Under the pieces are notes generated by a model that had not been told where the DNA came from, searched no databases, and was given only the letters and a program-made list of their open reading frames with translations. Positions 35,152-43,020 of a DNA stretch of 61,812 nt are shown here, in pieces. The translations under genes and the position numbers were made by a program. Every line of letters begins with the position of its first letter. Within the stretch, counting starts at the first letter, position 1. The DNA lies in the NCBI GenBank assembly GCA_964368425.1, contig CAYJAP010000002.1:1-61812 (forward strand), given 5' to 3'. The stretch is from CAYJAP01 sp964368425 (GTDB taxonomy: Bacteria; Bacillota; Clostridia; Christensenellales; UBA1242).

Positions 35152-35583
35152 TTAGAATTTCTTTTTAAATATCTCTAGCACTTCATCTAACTTTTTTTCC
35201 AGCAACTTCGCTTCTTTATCTGTATTTATAATTCCCAAAAGCTCCCGTTCCATTGCGTCGAGAAACTTGTTAAGTTCTTCGTTACCTTTCTCAGTAATTG
35301 TATAACTAATATTTCTTTTGTCTTCTTGGCTTTTTGATGAGTTTATTAACCCATCCATAACCATGCTTGAACATAATAGCGCCAGATTGCTTTTTGCTAT
35401 TCCTAACTTATCGATCAAAAAGCTCGGCGACGCCTCCTTTTGCTCACTCAATAAAAAAAGAACCTTATGTTTAGCTGTCAACACAGTATTTTTGTTCGCT
35501 TCTTTCACGTCAAAACCATCACACAACTTTTGTAGTATGATTCTCAACATTGTTATTTGACGTTGAATCTTAGATTTTTTCAT
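35152..35583 (-). CDS. MarR-family transcriptional regulator
   Basis: A 143-residue winged-helix protein: an N-terminal dimerisation helix, a helix-turn-helix around PSFLIDKLGIAKSNLALLC, a wing with KRNISYTITEKG and a C-terminal helix. This is the MarR layout. It is divergent from the epimerase-like gene at 35874, so that gene is a likely target. An inverted repeat TTGAT-AAA-ATCAA (35656-35668) lies between them. Ligand unknown. Confidence 0.82.
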   Translation of the reverse strand: MKKSKIQRQITMLRIILQKLCDGFDVKEANKNTVLTAKHKVLFLLSEQKEASPSFLIDKLGIAKSNLALLCSSMVMDGLINSSKSQEDKRNISYTITEKGNEELNKFLDAMERELLGIINTDKEAKLLEKKLDEVLEIFKKKF

Positions 35584-35655
35584 AGCTTCCTTTACATTTA
35601 TTGGTATTGAACATCAGGGTAAGAGCCCTAATCATAGTTATTATAATATAATTAG

Positions 35656-35668
35656 TTGATAAAATCAA
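35656..35668. promoter_or_regulatory. Possible MarR operator
   Basis: A perfect 5-bp inverted repeat, TTGAT-AAA-ATCAA, 73 bp upstream of the marR start and in the shared intergenic region. Function is inferred from position only. Confidence 0.3.
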
Positions 35669-35734
35669 TAAAAGATTCAAAATTATTAATTAATTTTATT
35701 GGAAGATATTGTTTATTTGTATTTTTATTTTTAG

Positions 35735-35763
35735 TTGTAAAAATATATCTTTTATTGTATAAT
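35735..35763 (+). promoter_or_regulatory. Promoter of the epimerase-like gene
   Basis: TTGTAA (35735-35740) and TATAAT (35758-35763), spacer 17 bp. Start codon at 35874 leaves a leader of about 100 nt. Confidence 0.5.
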
Positions 35764-35873
35764 ATTGGTGACTGATAAATCTTTTAGGAAACTTGATTCA
35801 TCTGTACAATTATTATAATTATAGACTATTTTATTGTAGCAGCAAAGTATTTCACACATAAGGGGAGAAAGAT

Positions 35874-36875
35874 ATGGAACACTATATCATAACAGGGGCA
35901 AGTGGACATCTAGGAAATTCTTTAGCACAAGAACTTATTGCTCGAGGAAAGAGAGTTATAATTACTCTGAGAACATATAAATATATGTCACCTCTTTACT
36001 GTGCGGATGCAGAAGTTGCATACGGGGATTTAACTGACGAGAAGTTTCTGATAGATTTGATAGACGAGGATAGTGTAGTTATACACTGTGCTGGACTGAT
36101 GGAACTGGGGAAAGGAAATAAGAAGAATTTATTCAAGGTGAACTTTGAAGGAACAAAAAAGCTGGTTGACGTATGTATCAAAGAAAAAGCTAAAAAGTTC
36201 ATATATGTAAGCACAGTTGATGCAATAGAGAAAAAAGATGACGGAAAAGATATTCGTGAGCCACTAGGAGAGATATTTCCCGACAACTTACCAAGCGCGT
36301 ACGCTCAGAGCAAGGCCGCTGCTACTAAATATGTTTTAGAGCAGGCACGAGCAGGAAAGATAAATGCGAACGTTGTATATCCTACAAGCTTAATAGGTCC
36401 GAATGACCACAAGGTAAGCAACAACGCACAAATCATGGTGGACTACATAAACAAAGAAAAACTCGCTTTAGTGAAAGGAAGTTATAACTTTGTAGACGTT
36501 AGAGATGTAATAGATGGTATTATCAAGATCATTAAAGTTGCAGATAGTGGAGAAGATTTCATTCTAGGGGGATACGACGTTTCAGTAAAATCATTCTTTG
36601 AACTAATCAATAAAAAGATAAAAAGAACCACTCTTCCAAAAGAGTTGTCGAGAGGCAAGGCGCTGTTGTTTGCTTGGTTTATGAACATAGGCAAAAAGGT
36701 AGAGGAAAAGAAAGTTGTGTATAACTCTTACTTCATTAAATCTCTAGACAACAACCATAAGTTTAGTTCAAAAAAGGCAAAGGAGCGTTTAGCATTTAAA
36801 ACCCGTCCTGTTGAACAAACTTTCGCAGATGCGATTGATTGGTTGCAGGAGAATAAACCTGAATTATTTAGATAA
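35874..36875 (+). CDS. NAD(P)-dependent epimerase/dehydratase (extended SDR)
   Basis: A 333-residue Rossmann enzyme with TGASGHLGNSLA (glycine-rich cofactor loop), DLTDE, HCAG, the catalytic STVDAIE and YAQSK (Tyr-x-x-x-Lys), and VVYPTSLIGPND. These mark the extended short-chain dehydrogenase family that includes sugar epimerases, dihydroflavonol reductase-like and steroid-type enzymes. The substrate cannot be told. The start has GGGGAGAAAG upstream. It is divergent from the MarR regulator and likely controlled by it. Confidence 0.85.
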   Translation: MEHYIITGASGHLGNSLAQELIARGKRVIITLRTYKYMSPLYCADAEVAYGDLTDEKFLIDLIDEDSVVIHCAGLMELGKGNKKNLFKVNFEGTKKLVDVCIKEKAKKFIYVSTVDAIEKKDDGKDIREPLGEIFPDNLPSAYAQSKAAATKYVLEQARAGKINANVVYPTSLIGPNDHKVSNNAQIMVDYINKEKLALVKGSYNFVDVRDVIDGIIKIIKVADSGEDFILGGYDVSVKSFFELINKKIKRTTLPKELSRGKALLFAWFMNIGKKVEEKKVVYNSYFIKSLDNNHKFSSKKAKERLAFKTRPVEQTFADAIDWLQENKPELFR

Positions 36876-37189
36876 TTTACATAGCCCAAACAGGTTTAAA
36901 TGGCCAAAATTGTAATGTAGAGTAAGTATAATAAAAGATGGCAAACAGAATAGAAAATGTACGGCGTAAACAATATGTATTATACGTAAAAAAAACAAAC
37001 CCTCTGGTTTGTTTTTTTACTGTTTATATCTTTCTTTACTTAACTATATATTTGCTCTAGTAACACCTATACTCTAATTAAACTGAGATGTTGTTTCTAT
37101 TTTTTATATTTTATTATACTTATATTTTATAACATAACTTACTTAAGCAAACACTTTATACTATAATAATTTCACAACAAATTTTCTTA
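36876..37189. other. Intergenic stretch, 314 bp
   Basis: It holds the terminator of the epimerase-like gene (36991-37018). The rest is AT-rich and I see no gene or clear terminator for the convergent InlB-repeat gene. Confidence 0.6.
36991..37018 (+). terminator. Terminator of the epimerase-like gene
   Basis: AAAAACAAACC (36991-37001) pairs with GGTTTGTTTTT (37006-37016) around CTCT, with T tail; it lies about 115 bp after the stop. Confidence 0.8.
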
Positions 37190-38905
37190 TTATTTTTTGA
37201 ATATTGCCCAGAATTCTTTATCTCCGATCGTGTTAGCTTCAATCCCCGTTAGAGCCTCTCCCGTTCCCTCTTCATTATTATACCAGCCAAGGAATGTGGA
37301 CGATCCAGAAACTCCTGGTAATATAATTTCGTTCTCGACCGTATAGGAATATACTACACTTCCCGGATCTGTGAATACCGTATCGCCGGATAGATGGTAG
37401 GTTATGGTGTAGATGATTGGAGTCCATTTTGCATGCAATTCTTTATTCCCGTAGCTGCCATTCATTATGTGGGTTAAACTGTCGCCAGATAAATCACCCG
37501 TGGTGTACCAACCATCAAACGAGTATCCTACTCGAGTTGGCACAGGTAACGTTTCGGTATATAGCGTTGTATAGTTTGTTGGATATACTTCCGGCATAGT
37601 TCCCTTGTTTTCAGTGTAGCTTATGGTATAGGATATCGCTTCCCACTGCGCATACAACTTGCGATCACCGATCTGTCCCACACCTATAGATGTCACTGGC
37701 ACACCAGTATAATCAGCATTGCTGTACCAGTCGATGAATTCAAACCCATTGCGGGTTGGAGATGGCAGAGAATCTATCCCTTTCAACATTGTGTAAGAAT
37801 TTTGTAAATCCACCAATTCAGCATCACTATCTAGGTAATATTTAACGGTATAATCTACTATATCAAATTTAGCATATAGCACAGTATCTTCCTCTATCTC
37901 TTGTGAAATATCGAATTCTGTGTCATAAGAATCTTCTAGGAACCAACCTTCGAATGAGTATCCTGTCCTACTTAAGTTTGGAATATAGTTTCCGCCAACA
38001 ACTGTATTTTTATCAATGGTTATTGTGTGCGAAACAGATTCTCCCTGTAAAGTTATTATAAAGCTTATATCCACCAACTCTATCCACTTCGCGTACACCG
38101 AGGTGGGCGTAGAAATCTTTTGTTTTGAAAAGTCAAACAGCGTCGTGTAAGTATTAGTTGTATACCAGCCCACAAATCTATTCTTTTCCTTTTGTAATTT
38201 AGTCTGATCAGGAATTGTGGCAAAGTAATCTATCGGGATGTCGACTTCATATTTTTCCGTATTTAACGGCGTACTGCTGTTAGCGTAAGTACCGCCATTT
38301 AGCATATGTGTCAACTTGACTTTTTCACGCTCCCATTTGCCATATAGGGAAATATCTGATGTTACTGGACGATTATATATCAGAGAGTAGTCTATTCTAT
38401 CTCCCAAAAACACATCTGTGTACCAGCCACCGAAAGACCACTTTTCAACTGACGCTATTCCCAACATTTTATTGGTTACGCTCTTGTTTTCTTCAATGGT
38501 GTACTCAAGGGTCTGAGTAGAGTTTGGGAAGATATTGTATAACGTTAAAGTATAGACATTAACGTATTTCGCATAGATTATTGAGCCGTCTGTTACTGCG
38601 TGAGCATTCTGACTGGTGAGAGGGTATAGTCTTCGTTCTTCATCTAAAAACCAACCTTTGAAAAGCTTTCCTTCTATCGTAGGAGCTAACGGATTAAAAT
38701 CATCCAGTGCTGGACGGTATTCATAAACCATTGTCTGTTCGTCATCTAAATGTAGCGTTATGTAATGTTTTGTCTGCAGCTCTTCTTTGTGTTCTTTATG
38801 TAAGTAAAAAATTCCTAGTGCTCCTATAAGTAGCAGACTTACAGCGAGTACTGAAACTAAAGTTAGAACGGTAGCCCAAACATTATCGACTCTTTTTTCT
38901 TTCAT
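37190..38905 (-). CDS. Membrane-anchored InlB B-repeat (Listeria-Bacteroides repeat) protein
   Basis: A 571-residue protein with a short basic cytoplasmic N-terminus, one uncleaved-looking membrane helix (about residues 10-33) and an extracellular part made of about seven InlB B-repeat units. Each unit has a GY-x-F-x-GWY core and ends in LYAKW; examples are FKGWF, FGGWYTD, FVGWYTT, FEGWF, FIDWYS, FDGWYTT and FLGWYNN. There is no LPXTG or lipobox, so anchoring is by the helix. The start is the ATG at 38905 with GGGAG before it; the ATG four codons upstream contains that SD. Such repeats are known in surface adhesins and also in many gut Firmicutes of unknown role. Binding function is inference. 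Confidence 0.8.
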   Translation of the reverse strand: MKEKRVDNVWATVLTLVSVLAVSLLLIGALGIFYLHKEHKEELQTKHYITLHLDDEQTMVYEYRPALDDFNPLAPTIEGKLFKGWFLDEERRLYPLTSQNAHAVTDGSIIYAKYVNVYTLTLYNIFPNSTQTLEYTIEENKSVTNKMLGIASVEKWSFGGWYTDVFLGDRIDYSLIYNRPVTSDISLYGKWEREKVKLTHMLNGGTYANSSTPLNTEKYEVDIPIDYFATIPDQTKLQKEKNRFVGWYTTNTYTTLFDFSKQKISTPTSVYAKWIELVDISFIITLQGESVSHTITIDKNTVVGGNYIPNLSRTGYSFEGWFLEDSYDTEFDISQEIEEDTVLYAKFDIVDYTVKYYLDSDAELVDLQNSYTMLKGIDSLPSPTRNGFEFIDWYSNADYTGVPVTSIGVGQIGDRKLYAQWEAISYTISYTENKGTMPEVYPTNYTTLYTETLPVPTRVGYSFDGWYTTGDLSGDSLTHIMNGSYGNKELHAKWTPIIYTITYHLSGDTVFTDPGSVVYSYTVENEIILPGVSGSSTFLGWYNNEEGTGEALTGIEANTIGDKEFWAIFKK

Positions 38906-39007
38906 TTTATCTCCCATATACGCTTAGTATATACATATCACGAGTAGTATATCACATTGATATTTTTTAGGCGAATGTTTGAAAACATTTTATTGTTATT
39001 GAAATAA

Positions 39008-39037
39008 GCATATTTCTTATACACACCTTAATACACT
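39008..39037 (+). promoter_or_regulatory. Possible sigma-E promoter of yabPQ-divIC
   Basis: GCATATT (39008-39014) fits the sigma-E -35 KMATATT, and AATACACT (39030-39037) fits the -10 CATACANT at seven of eight positions, 15 bp apart. The yabP start is 17 bp downstream. In Bacillus yabP is in the sigma-E regulon. Confidence 0.45.
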
Positions 39038-39053
39038 GTATAAAGGGGGAAAC

Positions 39054-39350
39054 ATGGAAAATATTATTAAAATAAACGCAACAAAACAACTCCAAGTAAG
39101 AAACCATTCTCTTCATTTAGATAACCGAAACAAGCTATCTGTAACTGGAATTTCTAAGATTCTTAGCGCTAATCCCAGCCAAATTACTGTGCGAACTAAT
39201 GACGCAAAATTGTTGGTCTCGGGTAGTGGTCTAAGTGTGACAAAATTGGACGTAGAAAACGGCACGTTGGAGATTGAAGGCACAATAAATTGTCTTAAAT
39301 ATTCCGACAACGTTAGTATAAAAGGATTTTGGAGAAAAATATTTAAATAA
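39054..39350 (+). CDS. yabP: Sporulation protein YabP
   Basis: A 98-residue beta-rich protein of the YabP/YqfC family (RNHSLHLDNRNKLSVTGI, followed by short strands ending in IEGTINCLKYSD). YabP is made in the mother cell and is needed for spore cortex formation in Bacillus. The start has AAAGGGGGAAAC upstream. Its stop overlaps the yabQ start by one base (TAATG), a sign of translational coupling. It is the first gene of a four-gene run. Confidence 0.9.
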   Translation: MENIIKINATKQLQVRNHSLHLDNRNKLSVTGISKILSANPSQITVRTNDAKLLVSGSGLSVTKLDVENGTLEIEGTINCLKYSDNVSIKGFWRKIFK

Positions 39351-39712
39351 TGTTAGATACCCTTAGTCAACCCATTACTCTGTTATGGTTTCTTCTGTTC
39401 GGAATTTTCTTTGGTTGCTGTATTGGTTGTGTGAAAAATATTAGAAAGCTCGCAAAACACATTGTCTGGAAATGGATAACTGATTTTTTACTGTCCATAG
39501 CTTGCAGTGCTCTTTTGATTTATTCTCTCACCCTTTTTAATTATGGCGAGATTCGTCTTTATCTTTTAATATCTTTCGTTTTAGGTGTCGTACTTGAACG
39601 CTACACCTTGGGCATTTTATTTGCTAAACTCTTTGATTATATGTATAATAGATTATCTAAAATACATAACAAAGTATTAACTACCAAGTTAGGACGTGTT
39701 ATCTTTAAGTAG
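39350..39712 (+). CDS. yabQ: Spore cortex protein YabQ
   Basis: A 120-residue membrane protein with three to four hydrophobic segments (LLWFLLFGIFFGCCIGC, FLLSIACSALLIYSLTLF, IRLYLLISFVLGVVLERYTLG) and a basic tail. This matches YabQ, needed with YabP for cortex synthesis. It overlaps yabP and is followed by divIC after 5 bp. Confidence 0.9.
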   Translation: MLDTLSQPITLLWFLLFGIFFGCCIGCVKNIRKLAKHIVWKWITDFLLSIACSALLIYSLTLFNYGEIRLYLLISFVLGVVLERYTLGILFAKLFDYMYNRLSKIHNKVLTTKLGRVIFK

Positions 39713-39717
39713 GTAAA

Positions 39718-39996
39718 ATGTTAAAAGATACATCTAAAAACTTTAAAATTATATGGTTTACAGTAATAGGGTTGTTGTTGGTTTTTTTTATAGCCAGCAT
39801 CATACAACTTGTCTTTTTAGGAAGCATGAAAAACAAACAGCGACAGTTAAATCATAGTCTGGATAATATCCAGCAACAACTGGCAGGGTACAAAAAGAAA
39901 ATAGAATATTTACAGTCAGACGAGTTTTGGGAAGAATACGCAAGGGAACACGGCTATGTCAAACAGGGGGATGAGCCGATTGAGGTAGGAGATTAA
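39718..39996 (+). CDS. divIC: Septum formation initiator DivIC/FtsB
   Basis: A 92-residue single-pass protein: short basic N-terminus, one membrane helix (about 12-34), a coiled coil and the family end DEFWEEYAREHGYVKQGDE. DivIC works with FtsL and DivIB in division septum assembly. The place after yabPQ is conserved in Bacillus and Clostridium. The stop codon overlaps the next start (TAATG). Confidence 0.92.
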   Translation: MLKDTSKNFKIIWFTVIGLLLVFFIASIIQLVFLGSMKNKQRQLNHSLDNIQQQLAGYKKKIEYLQSDEFWEEYAREHGYVKQGDEPIEVGD

Positions 39997-40532
39997 TGAA
40001 AAAAACAGTTAGGATTTTATTGTATATAATACTCTCTCCGATACTGTTTTTTTATTTTATAGGACGTATTATTGCTGCACGACTATCGATACTGTCTGCG
40101 CAAAAAGCCATCTCTCGTATCCAGCCTTCTACTGTCGATGCCTTAACAGGATACCAGTTTGAAGACTTAATTTCTCTTGTCTGCAAGTCTCAAGGATATG
40201 TAACTAGAAACACACCGAAGAGTAAAGACGGCGGAGCAGATATAATAATTGAGAAGTGGAAGCAAAAGAGCGTTATTCAGACAAAAATGTACTATAACCA
40301 CACTGTGGGTAACAGGGCAGTACAAGAGGCACATACCGCAAAAGATTTCTTTGACGCACAAAACGCTATCGTTATAACAAACTCAAAGTTCAGCTTGCCG
40401 GCACAACAGATGGCAAATAAGCTCAACGTCATATTAATAGACGGAAATATGTTAAAACAACTACTGAAAAAACAGTTGTTGTTGGATACAATGATTGCTA
40501 AGAACAACCAATTAACCCAACAAATAACTTAA
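39996..40532 (+). CDS. Membrane-anchored Mrr-like restriction endonuclease domain protein
   Basis: A 178-residue protein with an N-terminal hydrophobic segment (about residues 6-24, LLYIILSPILFFYFIG) and a cytoplasmic Mrr/endonuclease-like domain. The PD-(D/E)XK-type motif is visible as GYQFEDLI, SKDGGADIII (Asp) and VIQTKMY (Gln-x-Lys), then NAIVITNSKFS. Mrr_cat domains cleave DNA, often methylated; some family members are nonfunctional or have other roles. It overlaps divIC by one base and so is translated with the cell division and cortex genes, an odd location. Ends at a strong terminator. Confidence 0.75.
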   Translation: MKKTVRILLYIILSPILFFYFIGRIIAARLSILSAQKAISRIQPSTVDALTGYQFEDLISLVCKSQGYVTRNTPKSKDGGADIIIEKWKQKSVIQTKMYYNHTVGNRAVQEAHTAKDFFDAQNAIVITNSKFSLPAQQMANKLNVILIDGNMLKQLLKKQLLLDTMIAKNNQLTQQIT

Positions 40533-40546
40533 GCCATATTAAAGAT

Positions 40547-40576
40547 AAAAAAGAACGTCTAAGCGTTCTTTTTTTT
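40547..40576. terminator. Bidirectional terminator
   Basis: AAAAAAGAACG (40547-40557) pairs with CGTTCTTTTTT (40564-40574) with a 6-nt loop. It ends the divIC run and the convergent zinc-ribbon gene. Confidence 0.85.
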
Positions 40577-40577
40577 G

Positions 40578-40730
40578 TTATCTGTTGTCTTTCTGTTGTT
40601 TTCTTTTTTGACGACAGTCTTTACAACGAAGAGGAGCTGAGAACCCTCTTTCTGCGTAAAACTCTTGTTCGCCAGCAGTGAAAATGAACTCTTGTCCACA
40701 GTCTCTACAAATTAAAGTTTTGTCTTGCAT
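40578..40730 (-). CDS. 50-residue zinc-ribbon protein
   Basis: A short ORF, MQDKTLICRDCG through LRCKDCRQKR, with two CxxC pairs (Cys8/11 and Cys36/39) spaced as a zinc ribbon, and a QEFIFTAGEQEFYAERGF middle that matches the zf-trcl/probable zinc-binding domain family. The C-terminal tail is Lys/Gln-rich. AGGAGG precedes the ATG. It is shorter than 60 residues but clearly coding. Function is unknown; binding nucleic acid or protein is inference. Confidence 0.85.
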   Translation of the reverse strand: MQDKTLICRDCGQEFIFTAGEQEFYAERGFSAPLRCKDCRQKRKQQKDNR

Positions 40731-40956
40731 TGTTAACCTCCTAATAATTTGGAAATTTTACAAAACAATACTTTTACGTTAAATTTATCTTTAAACATAT
40801 GATTTATAACTTTCCTATATTATATATTATAACAAAACTTTATAAAAAGTCAACAACCTGTGTAATTTAAATCATTAATTATAAAGTTATATTTATCTAC
40901 ACACACTGTCTATAGGCAAAAGTTACTGTTTTTACAACCCTATTAAACCATTTTAC

Positions 40957-40985
40957 TTGGAGAAATTATAGCAATGTGATACAAT
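40957..40985 (+). promoter_or_regulatory. Promoter of the SHOCT gene cluster
   Basis: TTGGAG (40957-40962) and TACAAT (40980-40985) with a 17-bp spacer, 21 bp before the first start codon. Confidence 0.55.
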
Positions 40986-41006
40986 TAAAGCCGTATAGAG
41001 GTAGTT

Positions 41007-41780
41007 ATGGATAACAAAAAAAAGTCGTCATCGTTCGTTACAGCTGGAATATTAGCATTAGTAGTGGGCGCAACAAGTGTTATGTCTGCACTTGTATCTC
41101 TTGCATTGCCATCTACATACAATGTGTTTGTGTCAATTGTTTTTTTGAATGTGGTGGGCGCATTGTTTGACTTGGCTGCTGCTGGACTGAGCATTTGGTT
41201 TGGCATTAAACTTATATTGGTTGCAGACGCAGTCAATAAAAAAACTTCTAAAGAGATAAACACATATTTTCAAATTGCTTTCTGGGTTGCCATAGCATTC
41301 GGAATTGTATCTGTTTTCTCTGCTGATAATATGGTTATAATGATAACGGTTCTCTACTTTGTTATCTCGATATTAATTCTCAGAACACAGTTGACGTTAA
41401 CTCAAGGAGAAGTTATCCAAGCAACGGGGGAAACATTGCAGAAAGAAGATATCTCCACAAAGGAGCAGGGTGTTCCTGTTACGAAGACAGATGCAAAAAT
41501 TATTAGCAGCGACATAGACGTTGTTAGTGCTAAAATTGAAGAGCTCGCTAAACTTAAAACCGACGACGTTATTACTGAAGATGTGTATCTCGCTCTGAAA
41601 AAAGAGTTGTTGAAAGGTGTAACCAAGAAGGGTCTACCTGTGGCGAAGAAAAAGGTCGAAACCGTGGCGAAAAAGCCGAAGAAAAAGGTCGACATACCAG
41701 CACAGAAAAAAAGACATAAAGATAGTAGTTATACAATAAGCGAATTAAACGATTACGATAACTGGGATGATGAGCAGTAA
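41007..41780 (+). CDS. Membrane protein with C-terminal SHOCT-like domain (1 of 3)
   Basis: A 257-residue protein with four membrane helices in the first 130 residues, a variable linker, then a SHOCT-like helical pair (IEELAKLKTDDVITEDVYLALKKELL, split here: IEELAKLKTDDVI and TEDVYLALKKELL), and a Lys-rich tail with repeated KKKVE/KKPKKKV. The SHOCT module is a short C-terminal oligomerisation domain known from many bacterial membrane proteins. The start has GAGGTAG upstream. First of three tandem paralogue-like genes; function unknown. Confidence 0.75.
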   Translation: MDNKKKSSSFVTAGILALVVGATSVMSALVSLALPSTYNVFVSIVFLNVVGALFDLAAAGLSIWFGIKLILVADAVNKKTSKEINTYFQIAFWVAIAFGIVSVFSADNMVIMITVLYFVISILILRTQLTLTQGEVIQATGETLQKEDISTKEQGVPVTKTDAKIISSDIDVVSAKIEELAKLKTDDVITEDVYLALKKELLKGVTKKGLPVAKKKVETVAKKPKKKVDIPAQKKRHKDSSYTISELNDYDNWDDEQ

Positions 41781-41828
41781 AAAGACTGGAAGTTTCTTAA
41801 AATTTTTATACAATAATAGGTGGGTCAT

Positions 41829-42395
41829 ATGAATAAAAATAAAAAGACATTAATTTTAGTATCAGCGATTTTGTCACTATGCGTAGCGCTAATTTCTGTG
41901 CTTATGTTAGTAGTAATAGCGACAGGTTCTAAAGAAATAATTCGTATAGTTTATGAATCTTTAGCATTAGAGGACGGCGTAGAATTGTGGGTAGCGGTAG
42001 AAAGTTACCAGAAGGTTGTTGAAGGAATATTTGTATTCTTCACAATAATCTTAGGACTATCTTCAGCTGCAAATATCTTTGTAGGAACCTCTCTATTGAT
42101 ATCCTTGAAAAAAGCTTCCTCGATGGACAGCATAAGAGGAATGGTTTTAGCATGTACCATCATTTCCTTTTTGCTAGGCGGCTCAATAGTAATTGCGATA
42201 CTGCTTTTAGTGGCATTAATGAGTGATTCAAAAACTAAGACTCCAACTGAAGAGATAGAGGAGAGTGGCGTTAAGTCGGCACTTTCCGAACAGGATAAAA
42301 TTATAGAACGCGTTAAAAAGATAAAAGAACTAAAAGATTCGGGTGCTATAACTGAAGACGAATACAAGGCGATGCTCAAACAAATCTTGCTATAA
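41829..42395 (+). CDS. Membrane protein with C-terminal SHOCT domain (2 of 3)
   Basis: A 188-residue protein with an N-terminal helix, a central loop and two more helices, ending in a typical SHOCT motif (RVKKIKELKDSGAITEDEY). The frame opens three codons earlier, but ATG 41829 follows AGGTGGG at good spacing. It shares layout with its two neighbours, which suggests gene duplication. Function unknown; role in a membrane complex is inference. Confidence 0.75.
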   Translation: MNKNKKTLILVSAILSLCVALISVLMLVVIATGSKEIIRIVYESLALEDGVELWVAVESYQKVVEGIFVFFTIILGLSSAANIFVGTSLLISLKKASSMDSIRGMVLACTIISFLLGGSIVIAILLLVALMSDSKTKTPTEEIEESGVKSALSEQDKIIERVKKIKELKDSGAITEDEYKAMLKQILL

Positions 42396-42413
42396 ACTTA
42401 AGGGGGTTTGATT

Positions 42414-42962
42414 GTGGATAAAAGAAAAAGAATTTTATGGAGAACGGTAGCTGGAGTAAGTTTAACACTAGCCTTACTGTGGATATTTGTACTTGTGCTG
42501 GTATCTGTCAACATAGATTATCTAAGAATCAATCTATATGAGTTGCTTGGTGGAGGGCTGTTGACGGGCATTTCCACAAAAATACACATTGCCTTCTTCA
42601 TAATATATTTTGCCACATGTATAATGGCCAACATTCTATTTTCGGTTATTTATATCAAGATAAGCAGTTTTAGTTACGAAAAATATGCAGAGTACCAGAG
42701 GCGTCTAGGAGTTATGCTGGTAATACACTTTCTGATGGGCGGATACCTCATCCCGCTAGTCGTAGGAGCATTCCTACTTTCTCCTAAAAAAGAAGTTAAA
42801 AGATACGCTGAAGCAGTCATTAATTCAAATATCTCTTTAAATATCAACAAGTTAACAAAAGAGATTCAAGAGGTTAAAAAGAGTTTTGTTACAGGCGAAA
42901 TATCTGAAACAGAGTACAAGAAAAAGTTAAACGCTATTCTGAGCTCACACACAAAACGTTAA
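42414..42962 (+). CDS. Membrane protein with SHOCT-like C-terminus (3 of 3)
   Basis: A 182-residue protein starting at GTG 42414, seven bases after AGGGGG; the TTG six bases earlier is too close to the SD. Four hydrophobic segments are followed by a helical pair KKSFVTGEISETEYKKKL, a degenerate SHOCT module. Last gene of the cluster, ending at a strong terminator. Confidence 0.72.
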   Translation: MDKRKRILWRTVAGVSLTLALLWIFVLVLVSVNIDYLRINLYELLGGGLLTGISTKIHIAFFIIYFATCIMANILFSVIYIKISSFSYEKYAEYQRRLGVMLVIHFLMGGYLIPLVVGAFLLSPKKEVKRYAEAVINSNISLNINKLTKEIQEVKKSFVTGEISETEYKKKLNAILSSHTKR

Positions 42963-42970
42963 TATTAAAA

Positions 42971-43020
42971 AAGCGGGGCTTGGTGTTTATTCACCAATCA
43001 ACCCCGCGGTTATTTTTTTT
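42971..43020 (+). terminator. Terminator of the SHOCT cluster
   Basis: TTGGTG/CACCAA and GCGGGG/CCCCGC stems (42973-43007), interrupted by a small asymmetric bulge, are followed by a T-run (43013-43020). The convergent gene's last codons overlap the structure. Confidence 0.85.
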
